The notes: generated from the sequence alone by a model not told the origin. A stretch of DNA of 64,000 nt from Burkholderia cepacia (GCF_001718835.1 NZ_CP013443.1:3100001-3164000), one strand, 5' to 3'. Shown: positions 1-9,839, numbered from the stretch's first letter. Numbers and translations are program-made.

Positions 1-1234
1 CGCCCAGGCGCCCCTGCTCGACCGGTCCGCCGTCGTTCGACGCGAGCTTCGCATCGGCCATCGCGCCGAGCGTCACGCTGATCGACTTCTTCGACTTGTC
101 GCGCCAGATCTGCAGGTCGGCCTTCGAACCCGGCTTCAGGTTCGCGATCTGCGCGGGCAGCGACGTCGAATCGGCAACCGGCGCGCCGTTGACCGACAGG
201 ATCACGTCACCCGGCTGCAGGCCGGCCTTCGCGGCCGGGCCGTTCGGATCGACCGAACTGACGAGCGCGCCGTCCGGCTTCTGCAGTCCGAACGAGCTCG
301 CGAGCGTCTGGTTCAGCCCCTGCACGGCGACGCCGAGACGGCCGCGGCTTACATGGCCCGTCTTCACGAGTTCGTCCTTCACCTTGATCGCCTCGTTGAT
401 CGGGATCGCGAACGACAGGCCCTGGAAGCCGCCCGTCTGCGAATAGATCATCGAGTTGATGCCGATCACCTCGCCCTGCAGGTTGAACAGCGGGCCGCCC
501 GAGTTGCCGGGGTTCACCGGCACGTCGGTCTGGATGAACGGCGTGTAGTTCTCGTCCGGCAGCGCGCGCGACTTCGCGCTGATGATGCCCGACGTGACCG
601 TGTTGTCGAAGCCGTACGGCGAGCCGATCGCGACGACCCACTGGCCGACCTTGCTCTGCGCCGGATCGCCGATCTTCACGGTCGGCAGGCCGCTCGCATC
701 GATCTTCAGCACCGCGACGTCGGACTGCTTGTCCGAGCCGACGACCTTCGCCTTGTATTCGCGCTTGTCGGTCAGCTTGACCGTGACGACGTTCGCGCCG
801 TCGATCACGTGCGCATTGGTGAGGATGTACCCGTCGGAGCTGATGACGAACCCGGAACCGAGGCTCGCGCTCGGCTGGTCGTCCGGTTGCGCGTCGCCGC
901 CCATGCCCGGCACCTGGCCATAGAAGTGCTTGAAGAACTGGTAGAACGGATCGCTCGGATCAATCGGCAGCTGCGGCTGCGGCACACGCCGCGACACCTG
1001 CTTCACGACATGCTTCGCGCTGATGTTCACCACCGCCGGGCCGTAAGTCTCGACGAGCCCGGAGAAATCGGGAATGCCGGTCTTGGCGGCCGCTTCGGCC
1101 GGCATCAGCGCGGCAGCCTGCGCGGGCGTGATGATCTGCGGATCGGCGCGGCGGGTGCCGGCGACATAACCGGCGGACAGGGCGGCCGCCACGGCGACCG
1201 CGACGGCGCCGCGCGCAAGGAATCGGGTGTTCAT
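1..1234 (-). CDS. degQ: Do/DegQ-type periplasmic serine endoprotease (3' end beyond window)
   Basis: Trypsin-like HtrA/Do protease that degrades or refolds damaged envelope proteins in the periplasm. About 411 residues are visible and the C-terminus lies outside the window. A hydrophobic N-terminal segment (about residues 9-26) acts as signal or anchor. The triad is visible as H142 (TNAHV), D172 (SDVAV) and S245 (GNSGGP). A PDZ domain follows from about residue 295, and a second is expected beyond the edge. The ATG at 1234 follows a strong AGGAGG ribosome site at 1241-1248. It lies 110 bp downstream of the sensor kinase gene on the same strand, suggesting that the two-component system controls an envelope-stress unit; that link is inference. 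Confidence 0.93.
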   Translation of the reverse strand, partial: MNTRFLARGAVAVAVAAALSAGYVAGTRRADPQIITPAQAAALMPAEAAAKTGIPDFSGLVETYGPAVVNISAKHVVKQVSRRVPQPQLPIDPSDPFYQFFKHFYGQVPGMGGDAQPDDQPSASLGSGFVISSDGYILTNAHVIDGANVVTVKLTDKREYKAKVVGSDKQSDVAVLKIDASGLPTVKIGDPAQSKVGQWVVAIGSPYGFDNTVTSGIISAKSRALPDENYTPFIQTDVPVNPGNSGGPLFNLQGEVIGINSMIYSQTGGFQGLSFAIPINEAIKVKDELVKTGHVSRGRLGVAVQGLNQTLASSFGLQKPDGALVSSVDPNGPAAKAGLQPGDVILSVNGAPVADSTSLPAQIANLKPGSKADLQIWRDKSKKSISVTLGAMADAKLASNDGGPVEQGRLG

Positions 1235-1344
1235 CGTAGGACCTCCTCTTGTTAGGACGCAGCGTAACGACCCTGACTTAAAGGAGGCTTAATCAGCCTT
1301 AAGCGGGGCTTAAGCGGCTGCCGGCGCCCGTCCGGCGGCACACG

Positions 1345-2691
1345 TCACGCGGATTCGGAAGGCTGCGGCGCCTCGGCCGGCATCTCGGCGTCGCGGAACA
1401 CGACGCTGACGAGCAGGCCGCCCGCGGCCGCGTCGCCGAGCGACACCGTCGCGCCCTGCTGTGCCGCCACGCGCTTGACGATCGCGAGCCCGAGCCCGCT
1501 GCCCGACACATCGGTGCGCGCCCGTGCGGAGCTGTCGCGGTAGAAACGGTCGAACACGCGCTCGCGCTCGTCGGCCGGGATGCCGGGCCCGCTGTCGCCG
1601 ATCTGCACGCACGCGCGGCCGGCCGCGTCGCGGGTGAGCGACACGTCGATGCGGCCGCCGTCCGGCGTGTACTTCACCGCGTTGTCGAGCAGGTTGCCGA
1701 ACATCACGCGCAGCGCGCCGACGTCCGCGACGACGCTCGCCGCGTGCGTCTCCTCGAAGCCGAGATCGATGTCGCGCCGCTGCGCGAGCGGCGCAAGCGC
1801 GGCCACGCATTCGGCGAGCAGCGCCTGCAGGTCGACCGGTTCGCGCATCGTCCCGCCGTCCGGTTCCGAGCGGGCGAGCGCGAGCAGTTGCTCCGTGAGA
1901 CGCGTCGCGCGCGACACGCCATCCTGGAGATCCGCGACCGCCTCGCGGCGCGATGCGTCGTCCTTCGCGCGGGCGACGAGTTGCGCCTGGATCTGCACGG
2001 CCGCGAGCGGCGTGCGCAGTTCGTGCGCGGCGTCGGCGACGAACGCCTTCTGCGTGTCGAGCGCCGCCGACAGCCGCGCGAGCAGCCCGTTCAGCGCCCG
2101 CACGAGCGGCTGCACCTCGAGCGGCAGGCGCGCATCGGGCAGCGGATCGAGCGCTTCCGGCCGGCGCGCCTCGACTGCGCGCGTCACACGGCCGAGCGGC
2201 GCGAGCCCGCGCCCGACGATCACCCACACGGCCGCGCCGAGGAACGGCAGCAGCACGATCAGCGGCCACAGCGTGCGCAGCGCGACGTTCGCCGCGAGCC
2301 GGTTGCGCACCGACAGCGGCTGCGCGAGCTGCACGACGTTGTCGCCGACGATCGCCCCGTACACGCGCCATTCGCCGCGATCGGTGCGCTCGGTCGAGAA
2401 ACCGAGCTCCGCGCGCGGCGCGATCGGCGCACGCGGATGCGAGAAGTACATCAGCACGCCGTTGCGGTTCCAGATCTGGATCACGATGCCTTCGTCGCCG
2501 TTGGTACGCGAGCCGAACACCTGCGAGAACGGCTCCGACGGCAGCGCCGCGGCAATTTCCTGCAACTGGTAGTCGAACAGTTCGTTCGCCTCGGCGAGCG
2601 CCTGCCGGTAGATCAGCCAGCCCGCGATGCCCACGCCCGCGACGACGATCGCGAGCAGCCAGATCAGCAGTTGATGACGAATCGACCTCAC
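1345..2691 (-). CDS. Sensor histidine kinase, QseC/TctE-like
   Basis: Inner-membrane sensor kinase of 448 residues, partner of the response regulator just upstream. The order is a first membrane helix (about residues 8-28), a periplasmic sensor region to about 140, a second helix (about 141-160), HAMP-like linker, H-box with phospho-accepting H223 (DAAHELRTPLA), N-box (GNLLDNAVKYTPDGG, about residue 333) and G-box (GSGLGLAIV). The start is GTG at 2691, only 3 bp after the regulator stop, so translation is probably coupled. The signal sensed cannot be read from the sequence. Confidence 0.92.
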   Translation of the reverse strand: MRSIRHQLLIWLLAIVVAGVGIAGWLIYRQALAEANELFDYQLQEIAAALPSEPFSQVFGSRTNGDEGIVIQIWNRNGVLMYFSHPRAPIAPRAELGFSTERTDRGEWRVYGAIVGDNVVQLAQPLSVRNRLAANVALRTLWPLIVLLPFLGAAVWVIVGRGLAPLGRVTRAVEARRPEALDPLPDARLPLEVQPLVRALNGLLARLSAALDTQKAFVADAAHELRTPLAAVQIQAQLVARAKDDASRREAVADLQDGVSRATRLTEQLLALARSEPDGGTMREPVDLQALLAECVAALAPLAQRRDIDLGFEETHAASVVADVGALRVMFGNLLDNAVKYTPDGGRIDVSLTRDAAGRACVQIGDSGPGIPADERERVFDRFYRDSSARARTDVSGSGLGLAIVKRVAAQQGATVSLGDAAAGGLLVSVVFRDAEMPAEAPQPSESA

Positions 2692-2694
2692 GCG

Positions 2695-3357
2695 TCAGCT
2701 TTCCTTCACGACCATGTAGCCGAGCCCGCGCACGTTGCGGATCAGGTCGGAGCCGAGCTTCTTGCGCAGCGCGTGAATGTAGACCTCGACCGTGTTGCTG
2801 CCGATCTCCTCGCCCCAGCCGTACATCTTCTCCTCGAGCTGGCTCTTCGACAGCACCGCGCCGGGCCGCGCGAGCAGCGCCTCGAGCAGCGCGAACTCGC
2901 GCGCGGACAGCGCGACGGGCGCGCCGTCGAGCGTCACCTGGTGCGACGCGGGATCGAGCGTCAGCGCGCCGTGGCGGATCAGCGATTCGCTGCGCCCCGC
3001 CTGGCGGCGGATCAGCGCGCGCATTCGCGCGCCGAGCTCGTCGAGGTCGAACGGCTTGACGAGGTAGTCGTCGGCGCCCGCGTCGAGGCCCTTCACGCGA
3101 TCGGCCACCGCGTCGCGCGCGGTGACGATCAGCACCGGCAGCGCCAGCCCGCGCGCGCGCAGCGTGCGCAGCACGTCGATGCCGTCGCGCTTCGGCAGCC
3201 CGAGATCGAGCAGCAGCAGATCGTACGTCTCGCCGCCGAGCGCCGTGAGCGCGGCGTCGCCGTCCTGCACCCAGTCGACCGCAAAGCCGTCCGAGCGCAA
3301 CGCCTTGCGCACGCCTTCGGCAATCATTCGATCATCTTCGACAAGCAGAATCCGCAT
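2695..3357 (-). CDS. OmpR/PhoB-family response regulator (QseB/PmrA-like)
   Basis: A 220-residue DNA-binding regulator: receiver domain with acidic pocket (VEDD) and phospho-acceptor D51 (LLLLDLGLPK), the conserved lysine in VKPF, then a winged-helix output domain (about residues 125-220) ending in the typical NVRGLGYMV. The start at 3357 (MRILLVEDD) is chosen because the family begins there; an ATG at 3369 would add MPTQ, and no strong ribosome site separates the two. It leads the minus-strand unit regulator-kinase-protease and is divergent from dacB, with about 180 bp between the two starts. Confidence 0.92.
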   Translation of the reverse strand: MRILLVEDDRMIAEGVRKALRSDGFAVDWVQDGDAALTALGGETYDLLLLDLGLPKRDGIDVLRTLRARGLALPVLIVTARDAVADRVKGLDAGADDYLVKPFDLDELGARMRALIRRQAGRSESLIRHGALTLDPASHQVTLDGAPVALSAREFALLEALLARPGAVLSKSQLEEKMYGWGEEIGSNTVEVYIHALRKKLGSDLIRNVRGLGYMVVKES

Positions 3358-3537
3358 CTGGGTCGGCATCCGTGGGACGAGTGAATCATGCCGAGCATTG
3401 TAGCGCCGCGGATTGCGTGCGCGGCATCGTGCACCACACCCCGGCGGTTTCATCGGATCCGACCCAACTTGTCTCTACAATGTGCGCTTTGGCGCCGCGC
3501 GCGCCTCGCTCACGCACCCGCTTTCCCGTATTCGTCC

Positions 3538-5058
3538 ATGCCGATTTCCGTCCTCGCCGCCCGGTTCGCCCCCCGCGCCCGCGTCTGCCTGCGGGCGGCC
3601 GCCATCGTCGCCACCTGCACGGCCCTCGCCTTCGCGCCTGCCGCGCAGGCCCGCAAGAAGCCGCACAAGCCGCCCGTCGTGTCCGCCGCCGCGCGCGCGG
3701 CCGGCCTGCCGGCGTCGGTGCTCGTCGCGCTGCAGCGCGCGAAGGTGCCGGCGTCGGCGATGAGCGTCGTCGTCGAGCGCGTCGGCGATCCTGAACCGCT
3801 GATCGCGTGGAATGCGAGCCGGCCGATGCTGCCCGCCTCGACGATGAAGCTCGTGACGACCTTCTCCGGCCTGTCGATCCTCGGCCCCGACTACCGCTGG
3901 CGCACGACCGCCTACACGGACGGCACGGTCGACCCCGACGGCACGCTGCAGGGCAACCTGTACATCAAGGGCACCGGCGATCCGAAGCTCGTGCCCGAAG
4001 AGCTGATCGACCTCGTCGACAAACTCCGCAAGGCCGGCGTCAAGCGCGTGGCCGGCGGCCTCGTGCTCGACAAGAGCTACTTCGCGGCGTCGACGCGCGA
4101 TCTCCCTTCGTTCGACGACGATGCGAGCGCGCCGTACAACGTCGGCCCCGATCCGCTGCTGTACGCGTTCAAGGCCGTGTCGTTCACCGTCACGCCGGGC
4201 GACGACGGCAAGGTGGCCGTCGACGTGCTGCCGCCGCTCGCGGACCTGTCGATCGACAACCAGCTGGTCGAAGGCTCGGGCTCGTGCAGCGCGGCCGCCG
4301 CGGCCGCGCGGCCGACGCTGACGGCCGGCAGCGGGATCATGACCGCTTCGTTCGCCGGCGACTACCCGCTGCGCTGCGGCGCGCACACGACCAACCTCGC
4401 GATCCTCGATCACACGACGTTCTTCGCCCGCGGCTTCCTCGCGCTGTGGCAGCAGGACGGCGGTACGATCGCGGGGCCCGTGAGCGAAGGCAGGGTGCCG
4501 ACCACCGCGCGGCCGCTCGCCGTGCATCACAGCCCGGTGCTCGGCAGCATCGTCTACGACATCAACAAGTTCAGCAACAACGTGATGGCGCGCAACCTGT
4601 TCCTGACGATCGGCGCGGTCGGCGGCAAGCCGCCCGCGACGCCCGAACAGTCGAGCCGCGTGATCCAGGCGTTCCTGCAGAAGAGCGGCATCGCGATGCC
4701 CGACCTCGTGCTCGAAAACGGCTCGGGCCTGTCGCGCGAAGAGCATGTGAGCGCGCTGTCGCTCGCCGCGCTGCTGCAGGCCGCGAACGCGAGCCCCGTC
4801 GCGCAGGCCTTCATCGATTCGCTGCCGATCGCGGGCATCGACGGCACGATGAAGAATCGCCTCACCAACGCCGGCGTGCTCGGCAACGCGCACATCAAGA
4901 CCGGCACGCTGCGCGACGTGCGCGCGATCGCCGGCTACGTTGCCGGCGCCGACGGCCAGAGCTACATCGTCGTCAGTTTCATCAACAACGATCACGCGGA
5001 AGCCGCGCGCGCCGCGCACGACACGCTGCTCGAATGGATCTACGCCGGCGCGCGCTGA
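3538..5058 (+). CDS. dacB: D-alanyl-D-alanine carboxypeptidase/endopeptidase, PBP4 type
   Basis: Periplasmic low-molecular-mass penicillin-binding protein of 506 residues that trims peptidoglycan side chains or cross-links. A signal peptide runs to about residue 38 (cleavage near AQA-RK). The three penicilloyl-serine motifs are visible: SxxK at S101-K104 (PASTMKL), SxN at S346-N348 (FSNN) and KTG at K454 (IKTGTLRD). The long stretch between the first two matches the inserted domains of the PBP4/S13 family. The start at 3538 is the last ATG before the signal peptide; upstream in-frame codons look non-coding. Confidence 0.94.
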   Translation: MPISVLAARFAPRARVCLRAAAIVATCTALAFAPAAQARKKPHKPPVVSAAARAAGLPASVLVALQRAKVPASAMSVVVERVGDPEPLIAWNASRPMLPASTMKLVTTFSGLSILGPDYRWRTTAYTDGTVDPDGTLQGNLYIKGTGDPKLVPEELIDLVDKLRKAGVKRVAGGLVLDKSYFAASTRDLPSFDDDASAPYNVGPDPLLYAFKAVSFTVTPGDDGKVAVDVLPPLADLSIDNQLVEGSGSCSAAAAAARPTLTAGSGIMTASFAGDYPLRCGAHTTNLAILDHTTFFARGFLALWQQDGGTIAGPVSEGRVPTTARPLAVHHSPVLGSIVYDINKFSNNVMARNLFLTIGAVGGKPPATPEQSSRVIQAFLQKSGIAMPDLVLENGSGLSREEHVSALSLAALLQAANASPVAQAFIDSLPIAGIDGTMKNRLTNAGVLGNAHIKTGTLRDVRAIAGYVAGADGQSYIVVSFINNDHAEAARAAHDTLLEWIYAGAR

Positions 5059-5258
5059 CGGCCGCGCCGGCAAAACGGGGCCGCACCGCGCAGCCCCGCA
5101 CGGCGCGGCTTCCGTAGAAACCCTGTCCTCAGAGGGAACCCTCTACGCTGCCCCCTCGCCTAGCGCGTGGCGATTGCGTAGGCTGTCGCCTGATCCATAT
5201 TCACAATCGGGCGACTGCCCGGCCACGAGGCTTGCAGGGGAAAGAAGGAGACACGCCC

Positions 5259-6173
5259 ATGCGATTCGACGTCGAATTGCTTCTGCTCGCGCTGGCGCCC
5301 GTCTTCCTGCTCTGCATCGCGTGGGAGGCCTGGCACCTCGCCCGCACTCGTGCGCAGGACCCTGTCTATGCGTGGCGCGACACGCTGTGCAATGCGGCGC
5401 TCGCGCTGATGCACCAGGGCGCCGACAAGATCGCGTGGCTGTTCGTGATCCCCGTCTACGCGTATTGCTACCGGCACTACCGCCTGTTCACGTGGCACGA
5501 CGGCTGGCTGTCGTTCGCGGTGCTGTTCGTCGCGCAGGATTTCCTCTACTACGTGTTCCATCGCGCGAGCCATCGCGTGCGCTGGCTGTGGGCCGCGCAC
5601 GTCGTGCATCACTCGTCCGAGCGGATGAATTTCTCGACCGCGTTCCGCCAGAGCCTGATGTACCCCGTCGCGGGCATGTGGGTGTTCTGGCTGCCGCTCG
5701 CGTTCGCCGGCTTTCCGCCTCAGCAGGTCGTCGGCATCGTGCTGATCAACCTCGCGTTCCAGTTCTTCGTGCACACGCAGGCGATCGGCAAGCTCGGCTG
5801 GCTCGAATACGTGCTGAACACGCCGTCGATCCACCGTGCGCACCACGCGCGCAATCCACGCTACATCGACCGCAATTACGCAGGTGTCCTGGTGATCTGG
5901 GATCGCCTGTTCGGCAGCTATGTCGAGGAAACGCCAGACGATCCGCCGTGGTACGGGATCGTCGAGCGGCTCGGCTCGAACAACCCGCTCGTCGCGACGT
6001 TCCACGAGTGGATATCGATGGCCGGCGACGCATTGCGCGTCGACGGCTGGCGCAACAAGCTGCGCGCGATTTTCGGCCCGCCCGAATGGGCGAGCGCTTA
6101 TCATGCGCAGATTGCCGAGGCCGCGAACCCCGATCCGCGCACCGTGCCGCTTGCGGCTGCGCGCGACCAATAA
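5259..6173 (+). CDS. Sterol desaturase / fatty acid hydroxylase family membrane protein
   Basis: Integral membrane di-iron oxygenase-like protein of 304 residues. The histidine clusters of the family are visible: HRASH, then HVVHH about ten residues later, and HRAHHARN in the C-terminal half. Several hydrophobic helices occur in the first 170 residues. The start at 5259 is preceded by AAGAAGGAG at 5242-5250. Members hydroxylate or desaturate lipids or carotenoids; the substrate here is unknown. The next gene is a secreted esterase-like lipoprotein 95 bp downstream, possibly co-transcribed. Confidence 0.88.
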   Translation: MRFDVELLLLALAPVFLLCIAWEAWHLARTRAQDPVYAWRDTLCNAALALMHQGADKIAWLFVIPVYAYCYRHYRLFTWHDGWLSFAVLFVAQDFLYYVFHRASHRVRWLWAAHVVHHSSERMNFSTAFRQSLMYPVAGMWVFWLPLAFAGFPPQQVVGIVLINLAFQFFVHTQAIGKLGWLEYVLNTPSIHRAHHARNPRYIDRNYAGVLVIWDRLFGSYVEETPDDPPWYGIVERLGSNNPLVATFHEWISMAGDALRVDGWRNKLRAIFGPPEWASAYHAQIAEAANPDPRTVPLAAARDQ

Positions 6174-6268
6174 ACCGTTTCAGCCAACGGCCGCCGCGCA
6201 GCCCGGAACCGAGCAGGCGCGCGGCAGATGAGAAACACATCAGGCCATATCTACGAGGAGATCGAACG

Positions 6269-7414
6269 ATGCAGACACAACAACACGCACCTTCCCGCAC
6301 CCGGCAGCGCATGCTGCGCACCGCGCAGGTCGCGATCGCCGGCGCCGCGCTCGCGCTGCTCGCCGCATGCGGCGGCGGTGACGACAATAACAACAACAGC
6401 GCGTCGAACACGCCGCCGTCGGGCGTGAAGATGCAGGTCGTGTCGTTCGGCGACAGCCTGTCCGACGCGGGCACCTACTCGCAGATCAAGCTCGGCTTCG
6501 GCGGCGGCCGCTTCACGACCAACCCGGGCCAGGTATGGACGCAGAACGTCGCGCAGTACTACGGCGACACGCTGCAGCCCGCGAACCAGGGCGGCTTCGG
6601 CATTCCGCTGCAGGCCACCGGCGGTCTCGGCTACGCACAGGGCGGTTCGCGCGTGACGCTGCAGCCGGGCATCGGCCACGCGGACGCGAGCGTGCCGAAC
6701 GCCGACTATGCGCAGGCCACCACGACGCCGATCGCCGACCAGGTCAAGCAGTACCTGTCGCAGCACGGCAGCTTCAACGCCGGCCAGATCGTGCTGGTCA
6801 ACGGCGGCGCGAACGACATCTTCTACCAGGCGCAGGTCGCGCAGGCGCAAGGCAACACGCCGGCCGCGCAGCTCGCGGCGGCGCAGGCGATCGGCCTGGC
6901 CGCGCAGCAGCTCGGCGGCATCGTCCAGCAGATCGTCGCGGCGGGCGCGACGCACGTGTACGTGTCGAACGTGCCGGACATCGGCGGCACGCCGCTCGCG
7001 CTGCAGGGCGGCGCGCAGACGCAGGCCGCGTTCACGCAACTGTCCGGGCTGTTCAACCAGACGCTGGCCGGCACGCTGGCCGCGCTGAAGGTCGACACGA
7101 CGAAGGTCGCGCTGCTCGATACGTTCACGTGGCAGGACGGCATCGCGGCGAACTACAAGGCGAACGGCTTCAGCGTGTCGAACACCGATACCGCCTGCAA
7201 CCTGAAGGCGATGGTCCAGGCCGCCACGCAGTACGGCGTCGCGAACGCAACCGCATTCGGCTCGTCGCTGTTCTGCTCGCCGCAGACCTACACGGTCGCG
7301 AACGCAGACCAAACCTACATGTTCGCCGACACGGTCCACCCGACGACGCACCTGCACGCGCTGTTCGCGCAGTTCGTCGAACAGCAGATCGCGAAGTCCG
7401 GCGTCGGCAAGTAA
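6269..7414 (+). CDS. GDSL/SGNH-family esterase lipoprotein
   Basis: A 381-residue exported hydrolase. A signal peptide with lipobox (LLAACGGG, lipidated Cys near residue 36) precedes an Asn-rich linker. The SGNH catalytic motifs follow: block I FGDSLSDAG with the nucleophilic serine, block III with GGAND, and block V DTVHPTTHLH carrying the Asp-His pair. The ATG at 6269 has GAGGAG at 6255-6260. The family contains outer-membrane or secreted esterases and lipases; the substrate is not determinable. The gene ends just before a strong terminator. Confidence 0.9.
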   Translation: MQTQQHAPSRTRQRMLRTAQVAIAGAALALLAACGGGDDNNNNSASNTPPSGVKMQVVSFGDSLSDAGTYSQIKLGFGGGRFTTNPGQVWTQNVAQYYGDTLQPANQGGFGIPLQATGGLGYAQGGSRVTLQPGIGHADASVPNADYAQATTTPIADQVKQYLSQHGSFNAGQIVLVNGGANDIFYQAQVAQAQGNTPAAQLAAAQAIGLAAQQLGGIVQQIVAAGATHVYVSNVPDIGGTPLALQGGAQTQAAFTQLSGLFNQTLAGTLAALKVDTTKVALLDTFTWQDGIAANYKANGFSVSNTDTACNLKAMVQAATQYGVANATAFGSSLFCSPQTYTVANADQTYMFADTVHPTTHLHALFAQFVEQQIAKSGVGK

Positions 7415-7437
7415 GCCGCCGGCCACGCGCCCGAACG

Positions 7438-7473
7438 AAAACGCCCGACCGGTTCGCCGGTCGGGCGTTTTTT
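7438..7473. terminator. Bidirectional rho-independent terminator
   Basis: A 12-bp stem (ACGCCCGACCGG, loop TTCG, CCGGTCGGGCGT) is flanked by an A-run on the left and six T on the right. It lies between the convergent ends of the GDSL lipoprotein gene and tsaC and can serve both. Confidence 0.92.
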
Positions 7474-7499
7474 CATTCCTGAATCAACCGCCGATCGTG

Positions 7500-8528
7500 T
7501 CAGTCGCGCGCTTCGAACGCGGCCGCCGCACGGCCGAGACGATCGTTGACCGCGATCCATTCGACGGTCTCGGGCAGCTTCTCGACGAGAATCCGCGCGA
7601 CCTGCGCGCGGTCGAGCGCGCGCAACATCCCGTACAGATCGCGTGCATACGCCTGCGGATCTTCCGGTGCCGCGACGAAATGCACGCCGTCGGCCCGCGC
7701 CCAGTGTCCCGCGCGCGACGCACGCGCGACGAGCGCGACGCGTTCGCCGTCGGCTTGCGCGACCGCGAGCAGCGGCTCGAGCGCGTCGAACGGCAGCAGC
7801 GCGAGCGGCGTGCGCGGCGCGTAATGCGCTTTCAGCGTGCCCGATGCGCGCGGCGCGGTCGCGTCGCTGCCGTCCGGCAGCGTAGGCGCGCGGCCGAGCA
7901 CGTCGGCGATCTGCTGCGGCGTCACGTGGCCCGGGCGCAGCAGCGCCGGGAAACCGCGCGACAGATCGAGAATCGTCGATTCGATGCCGACTTCGGACGC
8001 GCCGCCGTCGAGCACGTGCACGGTGTCGCCGAATTCGTCGCGCACGTGCTGCGCGGTGGTCGGGCTCACATGGCCGAACCGGTTCGCGGACGGCGCGGCC
8101 ACGCCGCCATGCCCGCCGCGCCGCGCGCTGAACGCGGCCAACAGCGCCTGCGCGACCGGATGCGACGGGCAGCGCAGCCCGACCGAATCCTGGCCGCCAC
8201 TCACGGCGTCCGGAATGCGCGCATGACGCTTCAGGATCAGCGTCAGCGGGCCCGGCCAGAATGCATCGATCAACGCCTGCGCCTCGGCCGGCAGATCGTC
8301 GGCCCAGTAACCGGGATCGCCGCCCGGCGGCAGGTGCACGATCACCGGATGATTCGCGGGCCGCCCCTTCGCCGCGTAGATGCGCGCGACGGCCTCGGGA
8401 TTCGCGGCGTCGCCGCCGAGTCCGTAGACGGTTTCGGTCGGAAAGGCGACGAGCTGGCCCGCGTCGAGCAACGCGGCGGCCGCGTCGATCTGCGCGGCCG
8501 TCACGGTGTTCGGGAGATCGATGGACAT
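7500..8528 (-). CDS. tsaC: L-threonylcarbamoyladenylate synthase, long Sua5 type
   Basis: Makes threonylcarbamoyl-AMP from threonine, bicarbonate and ATP, the first step of t6A modification of ANN-reading tRNAs. The protein has 342 residues. The YrdC domain fills about residues 1-205, with PTETVYGLG near residue 31 and the KGRP substrate-binding segment. The extra C-terminal Sua5 domain covers the last 130 or so. The start at 8528 sits 11 bp after the purK stop, and the gene is last in the minus-strand purine block. Symbol follows the enzyme activity; tsaC or sua5 would both be used. Confidence 0.92.
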   Translation of the reverse strand: MSIDLPNTVTAAQIDAAAALLDAGQLVAFPTETVYGLGGDAANPEAVARIYAAKGRPANHPVIVHLPPGGDPGYWADDLPAEAQALIDAFWPGPLTLILKRHARIPDAVSGGQDSVGLRCPSHPVAQALLAAFSARRGGHGGVAAPSANRFGHVSPTTAQHVRDEFGDTVHVLDGGASEVGIESTILDLSRGFPALLRPGHVTPQQIADVLGRAPTLPDGSDATAPRASGTLKAHYAPRTPLALLPFDALEPLLAVAQADGERVALVARASRAGHWARADGVHFVAAPEDPQAYARDLYGMLRALDRAQVARILVEKLPETVEWIAVNDRLGRAAAAFEARD

Positions 8529-8539
8529 CGGCCGGCGCC

Positions 8540-9751
8540 TCAGTCGAGCGGCACGCGCAGCAGCTGCGCGCACGCGGTGGCCGCGGCGACGGCTTCGTCG
8601 CGCGTTTCGGCCGTGAAGTTCACGTGGCCCATCTTGCGGCCGACGCGCGCGTCTTCCTTGCCGTACAGGTGCAGGTGCGCGGCCGGCATCGCGGCGACCG
8701 TGTCCCACGGGGGCGTGACGGCATCGGCCGCCGCACCTGCGCCGGCCGCACCGTTCGGGAACCACACGTCGCCGAGGATGTTCAGCATCGCGGCCGGCGA
8801 ATGCTGGCGCGGGTTGCCGAGCGGCATGCGCGTCATCGCACGCACCTGCTGCTCGAACTGGCTCGTTGCGCACGCATCGACCGTGTAGTGGCCGGAGTTG
8901 TGCGGGCGCGGCGCCATCTCGTTCGCGACGAACGAACCGTCTTCCAGCACGAAGAATTCGACACACAGCACGCCGACGTAGCCGAGCGTATCGGCGATCC
9001 GCACGGCGGCCTGCTGCGCCTCTTCGACGCGCGCGGCATCGGCGGCCGGCGCGGGCACGACCGTCAGCGCGAGGATGCCGTTGTGGTGCACGTTCTGCGC
9101 GAGCGGGAACGCGGCCGAGCGGCCGTCCGCGCCGCGCGCGATCAGCGCCGACACTTCGTATTTCAGCGGCAGGCGCTTCTCGAGCACGCACGGCACGCCG
9201 TTCAGCGCCGCATGCGCGTCGCGCGCTTCCTGCGCGGTGCTCACGCGCACCTGGCCCTTGCCGTCGTAGCCGAGGCGCGCCGTCTTCAGGATGCCCGGCA
9301 GCACCGCGTCGAGCGCGGCATCGTCGAGCGCGGCGAGTGCCGCCGACGATTCGATCACGACGTGCGGCGCGACGGGCACACCCGACGCCTCGATGAAGCG
9401 CTTCTCCGCGATCCGGTCCTGTGCGACCGCGACGCAGCGGCCGGCCGGCGCGACGAACGTCGTGCGCGCGAGGAAATCGAGGCTTGCGGCCGGCACGTTC
9501 TCGAACTCCGTCGACACCGCGTCGCACAGGTCGGCCAGTTCGGCGAGCGCGGCTTCGTCGTCATAGGCCGCGCGCAGGTGGCGGTCGGCGACCGCGCCGG
9601 CAGGGCTCGTCGGATCGGGATCGAGCACGGCGACGCGATAGCCCATCGACTGGGCGGCAAAGCAGAACATGCGGCCGAGCTGGCCACCGCCGACCATGCC
9701 CAGCCACGCGCCGGGCAGGATCGGGGAAACGGAATCAGGAGTTGCGGTCAT
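8540..9751 (-). CDS. purK: 5-(carboxyamino)imidazole ribonucleotide synthase
   Basis: ATP-grasp enzyme of 403 residues that carboxylates AIR to N5-CAIR in purine synthesis. It begins with the nucleotide-binding GMVGGGQLGRMF typical of PurK. The ATP-grasp core with GYDGKGQ lies about residue 155, and FVLEDGSFVANEMAPRPHNS gives the metal-binding and catalytic segment. The next gene upstream, purE, converts its product. The start at 9751 opens about 90 bp after the purE stop on the same strand. Confidence 0.96.
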   Translation of the reverse strand: MTATPDSVSPILPGAWLGMVGGGQLGRMFCFAAQSMGYRVAVLDPDPTSPAGAVADRHLRAAYDDEAALAELADLCDAVSTEFENVPAASLDFLARTTFVAPAGRCVAVAQDRIAEKRFIEASGVPVAPHVVIESSAALAALDDAALDAVLPGILKTARLGYDGKGQVRVSTAQEARDAHAALNGVPCVLEKRLPLKYEVSALIARGADGRSAAFPLAQNVHHNGILALTVVPAPAADAARVEEAQQAAVRIADTLGYVGVLCVEFFVLEDGSFVANEMAPRPHNSGHYTVDACATSQFEQQVRAMTRMPLGNPRQHSPAAMLNILGDVWFPNGAAGAGAAADAVTPPWDTVAAMPAAHLHLYGKEDARVGRKMGHVNFTAETRDEAVAAATACAQLLRVPLD

Positions 9752-9839
9752 GTCAGTGGTCGGTCGCGGCGGGCGCTGCCCGCCGCAGTAGGGAGGATCC
9801 GGCAGCCGCTGGAATGGCAGTGCGGCCGCCCGTGCGCCG

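Noticed and set aside
1310..2371. A 353-codon minus-strand frame within the first sensor kinase
   Set aside because: It is out of frame with the kinase, Arg/Ala-rich and has no recognisable motif.
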